Position numbers and translations under genes: made by a program. Under the pieces are notes generated by a model. That model made no database searches. It had not been told where the DNA came from and was given only the letters and a program-made list of their open reading frames with translations. From Flagellimonas olearia (GTDB lineage: Bacteria > Bacteroidota > Bacteroidia > Flavobacteriales > Flavobacteriaceae), in NCBI RefSeq assembly GCF_009184425.1, contig NZ_WELG01000001.1:723033-787032 (forward strand): a stretch of DNA of 64,000 nucleotides, in the 5' to 3' direction. Shown one piece after another: positions 1 through 9,347 of this stretch (position 1 is the first letter of the stretch; every line of letters begins with the position of its first letter).

Positions 1-1125
1 AGTAAGGCTCGATATATTTTTTATAATGTAGGGCGGAATATCACAAATGGTCTGACCTATAAACTCAACGAAAAATTTCAGGACTATAGGAAAAAGGTAT
101 TTTTATTATATGATGTGATTTCTTATCAAGAAGAGTCGGGAAACAGTCTTCCTAAAGGTATTGGCATCAAGAAAGTAAGACAATATAAAGGGTATTTAAC
201 AAGACTTTCAAGATATACTGATTTCGATGATTTCTTTTTAAGCCACTATTCTTCATCTTCGAGGATGAAGTTGCGGAAGAATGAACGTAAGCTCAATACT
301 AACTTTTCTGTAGACTATAAGATTGTTTATGGCGAAATTGACAAAGATTCATACCATGAATTAATGGACCGTCTTTTTGAGTTAATTGATCATAGGTTCA
401 AAACTCTTAGAATAGACAATGACATCATCAACAAAAAGGAGTATTATCGAGAGCTTTTTTATGACATGATCTTGGCTAAAAAAGCAATCATCCATATGAT
501 ATGTCATAATGATCTTCCCATAGCGATTTCCCTTTCATTTATTTCGGGGGATACATTACTCTATGCCATAAACACTTTTGATACGAGGTATCGTAGATAT
601 AATTTAGGTCATTTAGCCATTGTGAATATGGTTAAATGGTGTTTTGCCAATAATATGCAGATTCTGGACCATTCCAAAGGTACTTATGACTATAAGCTGA
701 GATGGGCTAATGAATCATATTTCTTTGAGAATCATATATTATATGATCGCCATTCAATGAAGTGTAGAATGACGGCCACAATGATGGCTAAATATTTTAC
801 GTTTAAACAGCAACTAAGGAATAAAAAAATAAACGAAACTTATGTAAAGCTCAGGTTTAAGTTGAATCCAAAAAGGAATGCCGTTAAGGATGGGGAAAAC
901 ATAAAGCTGGTAGATTTAAAGGAGAAAAGTATAAATGATAACGATTATGATATTCTGTCAAACAAAGAAGTGCACAAACTTGATATTGCAAGCGTCGTTT
1001 ATGATTTGATTTATTCAAATCCCCAATCTATGGATAATGTCAAGGTACTTAAGCGAAAAGAAAATTGTTGGGAATATATAGTGCTTGCAAAGGGGATACG
1101 AAAAAAAATAATGAGGACTGTTTGA
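1..1125 (+). CDS. FemAB/GNAT-type acyltransferase (Acetyltransf_6), 5' end outside window
   Basis: The reading frame is open from base 1, so the gene is cut by the window start; the first visible residues (YNVGRNITNG) match the region around residues 43-53 of the paralogue at 2142-3143. The C-terminal half carries the family signature SKGTYDYKLRWA followed by FENHILYD, as in proteins with the Acetyltransf_6 (BioF2-like, FemAB-related GNAT) domain. Such enzymes transfer an acyl or aminoacyl group to an amine; here the likely acceptor is an amino sugar of the polysaccharide or its lipid-linked precursor (inference). It has about 75 more C-terminal residues than its two paralogues; I do not recognise that extension. 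A deacetylase gene follows 12 bp downstream in the same direction. Confidence 0.75.
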   Translation, partial: SKARYIFYNVGRNITNGLTYKLNEKFQDYRKKVFLLYDVISYQEESGNSLPKGIGIKKVRQYKGYLTRLSRYTDFDDFFLSHYSSSSRMKLRKNERKLNTNFSVDYKIVYGEIDKDSYHELMDRLFELIDHRFKTLRIDNDIINKKEYYRELFYDMILAKKAIIHMICHNDLPIAISLSFISGDTLLYAINTFDTRYRRYNLGHLAIVNMVKWCFANNMQILDHSKGTYDYKLRWANESYFFENHILYDRHSMKCRMTATMMAKYFTFKQQLRNKKINETYVKLRFKLNPKRNAVKDGENIKLVDLKEKSINDNDYDILSNKEVHKLDIASVVYDLIYSNPQSMDNVKVLKRKENCWEYIVLAKGIRKKIMRTV

Positions 1126-1137
1126 GTAAAGATTGAA

Positions 1138-2145
1138 ATGATGGAAAAAGGAAAATTTGTTATTTCCCTTGATTTTGAGATTTATTGGGGGGTTCGTGAC
1201 AAAAGAACACTTCAAGACTATGGGGAATCGTTGAAAAAAGTTCATGAGATTGTACCCAGAATGTTAAAATATTTTGATCAATATGGTGCAAGGGCAACTT
1301 TTGCGACAGTTGGATTTTTATTTGCCAAAACCAAAAAGGAACTTCTTGAATTTAGCCCAAAGAAAAAACCCGATTATCAAGACAATAATTTGTCGCCTTA
1401 TGACGATTCATTTATAAAAGTAAAGGAAACCTATAATGATGACCCATACCATTTTGCACCAAATCTTATTAATCTCATTTTAAACCACCAAAATCATGAA
1501 TTAGGTACGCACACCTTTTCTCATTTTTATTGTCTTGAACATGGACAATCGTCCGAAGACTTCAGAAATGATCTTGAGGCTGCTATAGGGATTTCAGCCA
1601 AATATGGCAATCAGATTAAATCAATTGTATTTCCAAGAAACCAAGTTAATATGTCTTATTTGGATATTTGTGAAGAACTGGGAGTCGTATCGTACCGAGG
1701 AACAGAGAAAGTTTGGTTTAACAGAGCAGATAGTGAGGCTGATACAAGTTTATTCAAGAAAATATTTAGAACGCTTGACTGCTACTTAAATATATCAGGA
1801 TATCATACCTATTCAATGAATGAGGTAGCGAAGGTGTTTCCATATAATATTAGATCAAGTAGATTTTTGAGGCCTTATAATTCCAAATTGGGCTTTTTGG
1901 AGTTTTTGAAATTGAATAGGATAAAACGGGCTATGACGCATGCAGCCAAGAAAGGTGAGATTTTCCACCTTTGGTGGCATCCTCATAATTTTGGAAATAA
2001 TACCGAGAAAAATTTTAAAAATTTATTAAACATATTGAAACACTATTCCTATCTCAAAAGAGTGTATGACTTTGATAGTTGTACAATGTTGGAGGTAGCC
2101 AAGGATTTGGATTCTCATAAGGATAAATCAACTATGATTAAATGA
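1138..2145 (+). CDS. Polysaccharide deacetylase family protein
   Basis: 335 aa. The start of the fold shows SLDFEIYWG (residues 10-18), where D12 and E14 occupy the place of the catalytic TFDD motif of NodB-type carbohydrate esterase 4 enzymes. Residues 120-129 read HELGTHTFSH, the metal-binding HxxxH motif (H125, H129). A late HLWWHPHNF motif fits the C-terminal catalytic histidine region. The family removes N- or O-acetyl groups from polysaccharides using a divalent metal. No signal peptide is visible, so action on a cytoplasmic lipid-linked precursor is plausible. Its stop overlaps the start of the next acyltransferase by 4 bp (ATGA), so the two are probably translationally coupled. Two adjacent ATGs (1138, 1141) are possible starts. 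Confidence 0.85.
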   Translation: MMEKGKFVISLDFEIYWGVRDKRTLQDYGESLKKVHEIVPRMLKYFDQYGARATFATVGFLFAKTKKELLEFSPKKKPDYQDNNLSPYDDSFIKVKETYNDDPYHFAPNLINLILNHQNHELGTHTFSHFYCLEHGQSSEDFRNDLEAAIGISAKYGNQIKSIVFPRNQVNMSYLDICEELGVVSYRGTEKVWFNRADSEADTSLFKKIFRTLDCYLNISGYHTYSMNEVAKVFPYNIRSSRFLRPYNSKLGFLEFLKLNRIKRAMTHAAKKGEIFHLWWHPHNFGNNTEKNFKNLLNILKHYSYLKRVYDFDSCTMLEVAKDLDSHKDKSTMIK

Positions 2146-3143
2146 ACCCATTTTTTTCAAAAAGCTTTACGGGTAACTGGATTCGTCACTTTGCTCCCAG
2201 ACATAAGGTTGTAAGGTTGAACTTTATCAGGCCAATGGAATTTGTGAGGAAAAAATTCTCACCATATTATTTTAATGTAGGAAAAAATCTTACCAATGGG
2301 ATTCACTATACCATTGATTCAAATGAATCTGATTTCAAGGGAAAAGTCTTACTGATTCACGATGTGCATCAATATTTTCATGAGCAACCAAAACAGGTCC
2401 ATAAACGTTTAAAAATTAAAAAAGTTCCACAGTATAAAGGTTACCTGTCACGCCTAGATGGTTATAAGGATATAGACGGGTATTTATTGGAGAACTTATC
2501 AAAAAAGGGAAGATATAAAGTTAGGGATGGGGAAAAGAAATTAGCGAAACAGCATAGAATCGATTTTAAAGTGTTCACAGGGCCAGTCCCAAAGAATGAA
2601 TATGATATTGTTATGTCTGCCCTTTATGGGATTTTATCCAAGCGTTGGGATGATTTAGGTAAGGATAATGATATTTTAAGAGACCGTGATTACTATTATG
2701 ATTTGGTCTACGATATGATGCTGTCGAACAAAGCAAGTTTAAATGTACTTTATGCAGATGATACGATTATTGCCGTATCATTGTGTTTTCTTTCCAGCAA
2801 AGTACTTTATTTTGCCATAACATCCTTTGACCCCGATTATTCCAAATATTCTTTGGGACATGTTATTATTGGAAAGATAATGAAGTGGTGTATAGACAAT
2901 GGTATAAGTTATTTCGATTATTCAAAAGGGGACAATGATTACAAGAATAGATGGGCAACCGACAGTTATTTGTTTGAGAACCATATTCTTTATGATAAAG
3001 GTTCCGTGAGCGCATTTTTAATAGGAAATTACCTCTATTATTTTTACAGGTTTAAACAAGAGTTGAGGGATAAGAAGATTAACGTTGTTTATTCAAAGCT
3101 AAAGTACCGTTTAAAGAGTATAGGTTTAATGCATAAAAATTAA
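2142..3143 (+). CDS. FemAB/GNAT-type acyltransferase (Acetyltransf_6)
   Basis: 333 aa, soluble, no signal peptide. Residues 262-285 carry KGDNDYKNRWA and FENHILYD, the C-terminal signature shared with the genes at 1-1125 and 23707-24693. The general form is KGxxxYKxRWA, typical of Acetyltransf_6 proteins. Predicted role: transfer of an acyl or aminoacyl group to an amino group of an exopolysaccharide building block. The start is fixed by the ATGA overlap with the deacetylase upstream. Sequence identity to the first gene is high across the whole length apart from that gene's C-terminal extension, which suggests a local duplication with the deacetylase lying between the copies. Confidence 0.78.
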   Translation: MNPFFSKSFTGNWIRHFAPRHKVVRLNFIRPMEFVRKKFSPYYFNVGKNLTNGIHYTIDSNESDFKGKVLLIHDVHQYFHEQPKQVHKRLKIKKVPQYKGYLSRLDGYKDIDGYLLENLSKKGRYKVRDGEKKLAKQHRIDFKVFTGPVPKNEYDIVMSALYGILSKRWDDLGKDNDILRDRDYYYDLVYDMMLSNKASLNVLYADDTIIAVSLCFLSSKVLYFAITSFDPDYSKYSLGHVIIGKIMKWCIDNGISYFDYSKGDNDYKNRWATDSYLFENHILYDKGSVSAFLIGNYLYYFYRFKQELRDKKINVVYSKLKYRLKSIGLMHKN

Positions 3144-3243
3144 AAAGAGCAAGAGTTGCATTAGATACATTCCATGAAATTTTTACTTCAACGAAAATGT
3201 TACGGTTTTATCGTGTAATTAAATGTTTATTGAATGAAAATGG

Positions 3244-3251
3244 TAGGTTTG
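3244..3251 (+). promoter_or_regulatory. Candidate Bacteroidota -7 element (TAGGTTTG)
   Basis: TAGGTTTG fits TAnnTTTG and lies 31 bp before the acyltransferase start at 3283, within the 139-bp gap after the preceding gene. No TTG at the usual distance upstream was found, so only half of the promoter is supported. Confidence 0.35.
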
Positions 3252-3282
3252 TTTCCAATGTGATGAAAATGATTTTTAGCAT

Positions 3283-4413
3283 ATGATAAAAAAATTAAGG
3301 TCATTCGGGTGGGATTGGTTTGAAAGGAAATCATCCCAGCGTTATATCCCTGAAATTGATGCGCTAAGGTTTTTTGCGATTATTCCTGTAATGCTTGTAC
3401 ATTTTAGTGGTGCCCTGTTGAGTCATAATGTGAGCTTTGATCGGGCTTTGATCGATGAGGGTAACGCTGCCAGACATCTTCTTTTGCACGGTAATTACGG
3501 TGTACACCTGTTCTTTGCCATAAGTGGTTTCATTTTGACGCTTCCTTTTATAAAGAAACAAAGAAGTGAGTTAAGGTTCAAAAAATACTTTATCCGCAGG
3601 TTGGTCCGTATAGAGCCTCCTTACATCATAGCCATAACCATTTTTTTAGTGGTACATATTTTTTTGGGAGAGCAGAGTATTACTTTTTTATTGGAGAGAT
3701 ATTTAGCATCCTTTTTTTATGTTCATAACATTGCCTTTCTAGATAGCTCATACATTTTACCTGTGGCTTGGAGTTTGGAAATTGAGGTGCAATTTTATGT
3801 TTTGATGCCATTGTTGTTGTTCATCATGAAAATGTTTGACACGGCATACTGGCGTTACTTTATATATGCTTGTCTACTGCTTTGTTCAATGTACACTGAT
3901 ATTTTTCCATTTGTTGACCTAAACCAGTATATGAGGTTCTTTTTGGCTGGAATAATTTCTGCGGATTTATACGTTAACAAGGCTTTCAAAAGGAAAGTGT
4001 TTTGGGATATAGTCTTCGTTATTTCATTACCTCTATTTTTTGTTTATGATAACAACTGGCTAAGATTCTTCTGCCTTTTTGGTATTGTGACCTCTTCATT
4101 AAATGCTGTCTATTTAAGAAAGTTGTTATCGAATAGGTTGGTGACCATAATAGGGGGGATGTGTTATTCCCTATATTTACTTCATTATCCCTTATACCAT
4201 TTGATGATGAAAATATTCACCAATAAACTCACGTTTTTTGAGACCTTTGAAATGAACTACTTGTTCCAAGGGATTATCTTTGTCCCTCTTTCAATAGTAA
4301 TGATCAGTCTTTATTTTATATTGGTGGAAAAACCTTTTATGGTGTTAAGTCAAAAAGTTGGAAAACCCAAAGAAGTTTCAAGTTCGAATGAAACACTTAC
4401 AACTTCAAAATAG
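3283..4413 (+). CDS. Acyltransferase-3 family membrane O-acyltransferase
   Basis: 376 aa with about ten hydrophobic segments. Residues 24-42 contain the family opening EIDALRFFAIIPVMLVHF with the conserved histidine (H40), followed by further motifs of the OafA/NodX-type acyltransferase_3 family. These integral membrane proteins usually add acetyl or other acyl groups to sugars on the lipid-linked or polymerised glycan. The gene has its own 139-bp leader region with a possible -7 box. Its last 64 bp overlap the 3' end of the convergent formyltransferase gene; both frames stay open to their stops. Confidence 0.85.
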   Translation: MIKKLRSFGWDWFERKSSQRYIPEIDALRFFAIIPVMLVHFSGALLSHNVSFDRALIDEGNAARHLLLHGNYGVHLFFAISGFILTLPFIKKQRSELRFKKYFIRRLVRIEPPYIIAITIFLVVHIFLGEQSITFLLERYLASFFYVHNIAFLDSSYILPVAWSLEIEVQFYVLMPLLLFIMKMFDTAYWRYFIYACLLLCSMYTDIFPFVDLNQYMRFFLAGIISADLYVNKAFKRKVFWDIVFVISLPLFFVYDNNWLRFFCLFGIVTSSLNAVYLRKLLSNRLVTIIGGMCYSLYLLHYPLYHLMMKIFTNKLTFFETFEMNYLFQGIIFVPLSIVMISLYFILVEKPFMVLSQKVGKPKEVSSSNETLTTSK

Positions 4414-5207
4414 AAACTTCCAATAAGACTTTTTACTTTCATTGCTTTATGAGTCCTGAGCATTCTGAGAAACTGGGAGATTGAAGGTGTGGTATATTTT
4501 ACACCATTTTTTTGGGACGTACGGGCTAGATGAAAGTGTTCAAAATTTTCCAAAACCTTTACCATGCCTCCAGTGGATTTCTGGATTATATTGGCAAGTG
4601 TATGTGTAACGGTATCACCCAATTTATTGTGAAAGGTAATCGGTACAAGTTCCTTTAGCAAAATATTACCCGTATCGATGTGTTTGTCAATTTCATGTAT
4701 GGTATAACCACTGTGGTCGGATGCGTTGTATATTTGCCAAATTACGGCATTCGCATTTTGGTAAAGTGGCAATTCTTCATAGTGGATATTGATCATACCA
4801 TACCTTGGGGTTTTAAAAACCCTTTCTCCAATGTAGCTGTTTCCAATACTAATACCCAGTTCGGCCCCTGAATTTTTCATGAATAAAATTGTATCCGGGT
4901 GGTTTATGTTAGGAGTGGTTTTAAAAGGAATGTTGTTTTGTCTGCAAATTTCATCTATGGGAGCAATGTTTAAATGATTAATTATGTCTGTGCTATACCA
5001 TTTGCGCATTCGTACACCATTAAGTGCCCCCAGAGGACCGATCTTGAAAATTTTTCTTACGCGACGCCTATAGTACTTCCGTTTGTTCATTACCTTCCCT
5101 TGGTTATAAATAACCATTTTCACATTTAGTTTGTCTGAAGTCAGCAATGTCTCCAAATGGAGAGAAGCACTGTTTCTTAAGTTACTGGTCAATATCAAGA
5201 CATCCAT
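4350..5207 (-). CDS. Formyltransferase family protein
   Basis: 285 aa. The middle of the protein shows NIHYEELPLYQNANAVIW and HIDTGNIL, which match the N-x-H and D motifs of the methionyl-tRNA/GAR/sugar formyltransferase fold (asparagine, histidine and aspartate catalytic triad). It is shorter and more divergent than the true Fmt at 61703-62665, so it is not the housekeeping enzyme. In this setting it most likely uses formyl-tetrahydrofolate to N-formylate an amino sugar such as a 4-amino-4,6-dideoxy sugar (inference). It starts 4 bp after the asnB stop on the same strand. The C-terminal 21 codons overlap the convergent acyltransferase gene. Confidence 0.72.
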   Translation of the reverse strand: MDVLILTSNLRNSASLHLETLLTSDKLNVKMVIYNQGKVMNKRKYYRRRVRKIFKIGPLGALNGVRMRKWYSTDIINHLNIAPIDEICRQNNIPFKTTPNINHPDTILFMKNSGAELGISIGNSYIGERVFKTPRYGMINIHYEELPLYQNANAVIWQIYNASDHSGYTIHEIDKHIDTGNILLKELVPITFHNKLGDTVTHTLANIIQKSTGGMVKVLENFEHFHLARTSQKNGVKYTTPSISQFLRMLRTHKAMKVKSLIGSFYFEVVSVSFELETSLGFPTF

Positions 5208-5211
5208 ATTT

Positions 5212-7113
5212 TCACGATTTTAAGTAGTGATTGTAATACCATTTTTGAAAACAGTAAAAGGTCCATACTGCATCTGAATTATCTTCCTTACCGGTAATAT
5301 GGTCACCAACAAGCTTTTGTGCCGTTTTGACATTAAATATTTGTTGATTTTCCAAAAACTTTGAATCTATGTAAGATTCCAATTCCTTACAAAGCCCAGA
5401 TCTAAGCCAGTCACCGACTGGGGTGTTGAAACCTCGTTTACTTTTTTCCAAGAATCCACCAGGAAAATCTTCTTTAAAAGCTTCCTTAAGAATGTGTTTT
5501 TTACTCCATCCCTTCAGTAGAAAATCCTCAGGCAGGCTATTGGTGTAATTCCATAAGGCCTTGTTCAAAAAAGGGGCTCTGCATTCTAGGGATGCCAGCA
5601 TGCTTGTCCGGTCTACTTTTGGCAGCATACCTCCTTCAAGGGAAAGAACCCTATCAATTTCCCTATAATGCGTTAGGGATACAGGTTTATCAATTCCCGT
5701 TTTCTGCTTGTACTCCAAAAATAAATCGGGAATATAATTTTTTTCAAGTAAAAGACCTTGGAGCTTTTTTTGGGTATTGCCCAGCGAAATGATGTCCCAA
5801 TAGTATTCGCCATTGTAATCAATCGTTTGCATCATCCTTTTGGCTTTGTACCGCCGACCTTTTTTATCATCTGGAGTACGCAGCAAGGGAGCAGAGATTT
5901 TATTCAAAAATGTATGTAATCCTTTGGGGACGATATTGGTATATCTCTGATTGAGTTTACCCACATAGTATTTGTTATACCCTCCAAAAACCTCATCACC
6001 TCCATCGCCAGTAAGTGCTACTTTAACATGTTCCCTTGTTTTTTTTGATACTAGGTAGGTGGGAAGTGCAGCCGCGTCTGAAAATGGTTCATCAAAATTG
6101 TCAAGTATTTGGTGGATATCATTTTCCAGGTCCTCCTCGTCTATTATGAACTCGTTATGGTTGCTATTTATCATTTTGGCAACCAATCTGGATTTGTCCG
6201 ACTCATCAAAGGAAGATTTTTTGAAGCCAATTGAAAAAGTGTTTATTTTCTCACTTTGTGTTCTGGACAAACAAAGCGAAACAATGGAAGAGTCAACCCC
6301 TCCAGAGAGAAAGGTACCTAAAGGGACATCGGAAATGGACCTACTTTCAACACTTTGCTCCACAAGTTCCTTAACTTCTTTTTTGGCCTGGGAAAACGAA
6401 ATTGATCGACTTTCCTTAATCTCATCCGACTGTATTTTTTTAATCTCCATACAGTTGTCTTCCAAATTGTACTGAATGAAGTGATTGGCCTCTAACTTGT
6501 TTATATTCCCATAAATGGTATGTGGGGCAGGAATGTACCCTAATCTTAAATATAGATTGAGCCCTTTTTTTGAAATTTCGGGTTTAGAGACCTGTGGTAA
6601 CAGTGACTTCAATTCTGAGGCCCATACAAATTGATGGTTGTTTTTATAATAGTAAAGTGGTTTTTCCCCAAAGAAGTCACGTGCAATGAATACCTTTCCT
6701 TTTTCTTTGTCGAAGATGCTAAAAGCATACATGCCATCTAACTTGGCAAAAGAACTTTCACCTTCTGTCTCATATAGTTTTAGGATGACCTCCGTATCAC
6801 TGTTAGTTTCAAAATGAACCCCTCTAGCAACCAAAGCATTCTTAAGGACACGATAATTATAGATTTCACCATTGAACACGATAACAAGCTTACCATTTTT
6901 ACCATAAATGGGTTGCGAACCATTGTTAAGATCAATGATTGACAGTCTCTGCATTCCCAGGGAAATAATAATATCTGATTCTAGTTGCTCCACAAAGGTT
7001 CCTTCCTCATCTGGCCCTCTATGCAAGATGAGGTTGTTCATGGCATTTATCTTCTCCTTAGCTTGGGAGAGGTTACCGTTGGAGCGTTCCACAAAACCGT
7101 TAATACCACACAT
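5212..7113 (-). CDS. asnB: AsnB-type glutamine-dependent amidotransferase (asparagine synthase family)
   Basis: 633 aa. Cys2 after Met1 (MCGINGF) is the class II glutaminase nucleophile, with RGPD at 32-35 and NGEIYN at 81-86. The synthetase half has the PP-loop SGGVDSS at 270-276. The family amidates a carboxylate after adenylation, using glutamine nitrogen. There are two such genes in this glycan locus, separated by 14.7 kb, and the locus encodes UDP-uronic acid synthesis, so at least one may amidate a uronic acid rather than make asparagine; WbpS-type enzymes of O-antigen loci are the precedent. Real substrate cannot be read from sequence alone. Confidence 0.85.
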   Translation of the reverse strand: MCGINGFVERSNGNLSQAKEKINAMNNLILHRGPDEEGTFVEQLESDIIISLGMQRLSIIDLNNGSQPIYGKNGKLVIVFNGEIYNYRVLKNALVARGVHFETNSDTEVILKLYETEGESSFAKLDGMYAFSIFDKEKGKVFIARDFFGEKPLYYYKNNHQFVWASELKSLLPQVSKPEISKKGLNLYLRLGYIPAPHTIYGNINKLEANHFIQYNLEDNCMEIKKIQSDEIKESRSISFSQAKKEVKELVEQSVESRSISDVPLGTFLSGGVDSSIVSLCLSRTQSEKINTFSIGFKKSSFDESDKSRLVAKMINSNHNEFIIDEEDLENDIHQILDNFDEPFSDAAALPTYLVSKKTREHVKVALTGDGGDEVFGGYNKYYVGKLNQRYTNIVPKGLHTFLNKISAPLLRTPDDKKGRRYKAKRMMQTIDYNGEYYWDIISLGNTQKKLQGLLLEKNYIPDLFLEYKQKTGIDKPVSLTHYREIDRVLSLEGGMLPKVDRTSMLASLECRAPFLNKALWNYTNSLPEDFLLKGWSKKHILKEAFKEDFPGGFLEKSKRGFNTPVGDWLRSGLCKELESYIDSKFLENQQIFNVKTAQKLVGDHITGKEDNSDAVWTFYCFQKWYYNHYLKS

Positions 7114-7123
7114 TGATTATTGA

Positions 7124-8281
7124 TTAGTTTATAATAAATTGGTTGAAGAGCTTATAGATGTTATCTAATTGGTAATCTTTTGACCGTTTTAAACTTTGCA
7201 AGCTCAAGCGTTCCAGTTCTTTTGGATTTTCATAAAGATAATCCAAAGCCATTGCAAGACCCTCTGGGTCATTTACATTCACAAGAATACCATATTTCCC
7301 AACAAAGAAATCGCCTTTAAGAACTGTAAAGTCCTCATTTTCATTGAGCAGTTCTTTTGGACCAGAAAAGCAATTGGTCGATATACATGGCAATCCTGCA
7401 GCCATGGCCTCTAGCAATGCATTGGGGAATCCCTCGGTATTGGAGGAAAGCACGAAACAATCGTAGGTAATAAGAAATTCGTTAACATTTTTGTATCCTC
7501 CCCCTAAGAGCTTTACCTGTTTCTCCAGCCCCATATCTGCAATACTTGAAATAAGGTCATTCTTCAAGTTTCCTTGACCAATTATACTTAAATTATGTTG
7601 GTTTTTTGAACATTTAATTGCTTTAACAATGGAAATCTGGTTCTTTCGAGGTATCAAAGACCCTACGGTAATCACATTTATTGGACCAGTTTTTTGAGCA
7701 AATTTGGAACTTTCAATTACGTTTTTTGGAATTTCAATGGGGTTATATATGACTTCCATTGGAATTTTTATTCCAAAGTTATCTTTCAGGTCTTGATTGA
7801 TGTATACGGAATTGGAAAATAGTTTATCGCATCTATTGTAGAATACGGGATAGAAAAGTTTTGAAATGTAATGAGACACCTTTTTGGAGGTATTGTTAGA
7901 AGGAAAACCACGCTCGCTGATTAGAAATTTAATGGAAGGATGGAGCATAGAACTTATACCATTTAAAAAATTGGGAAAGGGCAAAAAGGAGATGGCATAA
8001 CGGATTTTACGCTTTCTTAGGAGCCAATTGTATTTAAATAATATTGCAACGGCACATATTATTTTAATTATCATAGGGCTAGTCGAGGGTCTATTGGTAA
8101 AACCTATAACTTCCACCTCTTCTGGAATATTATAATGTCTTTCTTTAAAAATTAGAAAAAGGGTCACACTGTAATCATCCACAAGTTTTTTTAATAGTAA
8201 ACTTATAACTTTCTCCGCCCCAGCAGGACCTAATCCCAGGTTTAGAATACTTAGCTTTGGCTTATCTGCACAACTTTCCAT
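7124..8281 (-). CDS. Glycosyltransferase family 4
   Basis: 385 aa. It has the N-terminal LGLGPAGAEKVI loop near residue 16 and the C-terminal donor-binding EGFPNALLEAMAAGLPCI motif (E-x7-E) of GT-B fold, GT4-type retaining glycosyltransferases. Cytoplasmic, probably peripheral at the membrane. Predicted to add one sugar to the growing lipid-linked repeat unit. It sits in a tight minus-strand run between another GT4 (9 bp upstream) and asnB (10 bp downstream). Confidence 0.88.
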   Translation of the reverse strand: MESCADKPKLSILNLGLGPAGAEKVISLLLKKLVDDYSVTLFLIFKERHYNIPEEVEVIGFTNRPSTSPMIIKIICAVAILFKYNWLLRKRKIRYAISFLPFPNFLNGISSMLHPSIKFLISERGFPSNNTSKKVSHYISKLFYPVFYNRCDKLFSNSVYINQDLKDNFGIKIPMEVIYNPIEIPKNVIESSKFAQKTGPINVITVGSLIPRKNQISIVKAIKCSKNQHNLSIIGQGNLKNDLISSIADMGLEKQVKLLGGGYKNVNEFLITYDCFVLSSNTEGFPNALLEAMAAGLPCISTNCFSGPKELLNENEDFTVLKGDFFVGKYGILVNVNDPEGLAMALDYLYENPKELERLSLQSLKRSKDYQLDNIYKLFNQFIIN

Positions 8282-8290
8282 CTACTTGGT

Positions 8291-9346
8291 TTAATATATA
8301 TTTTTGATTTTCATAAGAAGCCTTTCATATTGGAGAAGAATCTTTGATGGATGGAATTTTTCCAAAACCGAATTACTTACTGTTATTGGATTCATTGAAT
8401 CAAAGACCATTAACTTATTCAGGAACTCGTTTTCATCGTTCACCAAAAACCCATTGACCCCGTTTTCAATAATTTCCTTGGTTCCCCCGGGCACATCAAA
8501 TGCAATACAAGGAGTGCCAACCGTACAGCTTTCAAGCAAAGCGTTGGGAAACCCTTCTACATAAGAACCTTGAAGAAAAAGGTCATGGGAAGCTAAATAC
8601 TCATGGACGTTATTGGTATGGGGTACAAAAACAATTTTTTTGTCAATGTTCAGCTGTTTGGCTAAGCCCCAAAGAACATCCTTAAGGGTGCCTTGACCTA
8701 TTATGGTATAAAGAAAAGGGTTGTCCAAGGCCGATAGTATCCTTAAAATCCTAGAATGCCCCTTAACCTCTTCAAGCCTTCCTACGGTAATATATTTTAT
8801 GATTTCCCCATTGGAGGGTTTTTTTTTGATTTTTGGAATATAGGTTATTGGGTTGTTGATTACCTCAAGCTTGTTTCGGGGAATATGGTAATTTAAACTT
8901 AGGTCTGATGCCATATCATTGGATTGGCAGATTATAGCATCAAATTTTGTATATAAAAAGCGAACCATAACTTTTAATAGGGGGCTACTTTTTCTTTTGC
9001 TTAATACTGTGGCTTCCCTTGCTACAAATTTCATTTTCGGAAACAAAAAAGAAATAAATGCCATAATAAGGTTTAGATGGAAGATGCTGCTGACCACTAT
9101 TTCTGGTCGCTCATTCCTGAGAAAATGTATTAACTTGGGTATGGCATAAAGAACTCTGGGCTTTTCAAAATAGATGATATCCACCCCATCTACATTTAAT
9201 TTGGTTTCATGGGGACTCCCAATGACCACCAAGGTGCTGTGAAACCTTTTTTTGTCCACATTGGCGGCCACAAAGGAAAGTATCCTTTCAGCTCCACCCG
9301 CAGTTAAGGAGGGAAGTATAAAAATTATTTTTGTTTTATCCTTCAA
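8291..9346 (-). CDS. Glycosyltransferase family 4
   Basis: 351 aa GT-B protein: ILPSLTAGGAERIL near the N-terminus and EGFPNALLESCTVGTPCIAF in the donor-binding domain. The start is a TTG codon. The frame is closed by a TAA four codons upstream, and no ATG lies near the conserved N-terminus, so TTG is the best supported start. It begins one base after the stop of the preceding acetyltransferase gene, which implies translational coupling. Expected to build the repeat unit of the polysaccharide. Confidence 0.87.
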   Translation of the reverse strand: MKDKTKIIFILPSLTAGGAERILSFVAANVDKKRFHSTLVVIGSPHETKLNVDGVDIIYFEKPRVLYAIPKLIHFLRNERPEIVVSSIFHLNLIMAFISFLFPKMKFVAREATVLSKRKSSPLLKVMVRFLYTKFDAIICQSNDMASDLSLNYHIPRNKLEVINNPITYIPKIKKKPSNGEIIKYITVGRLEEVKGHSRILRILSALDNPFLYTIIGQGTLKDVLWGLAKQLNIDKKIVFVPHTNNVHEYLASHDLFLQGSYVEGFPNALLESCTVGTPCIAFDVPGGTKEIIENGVNGFLVNDENEFLNKLMVFDSMNPITVSNSVLEKFHPSKILLQYERLLMKIKNIY

Positions 9347-9347
9347 A

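Noticed and set aside
6059-6475. 138-codon plus-strand frame inside asnB
   Set aside because: Opposite strand of the conserved synthetase domain; serine-rich shadow.
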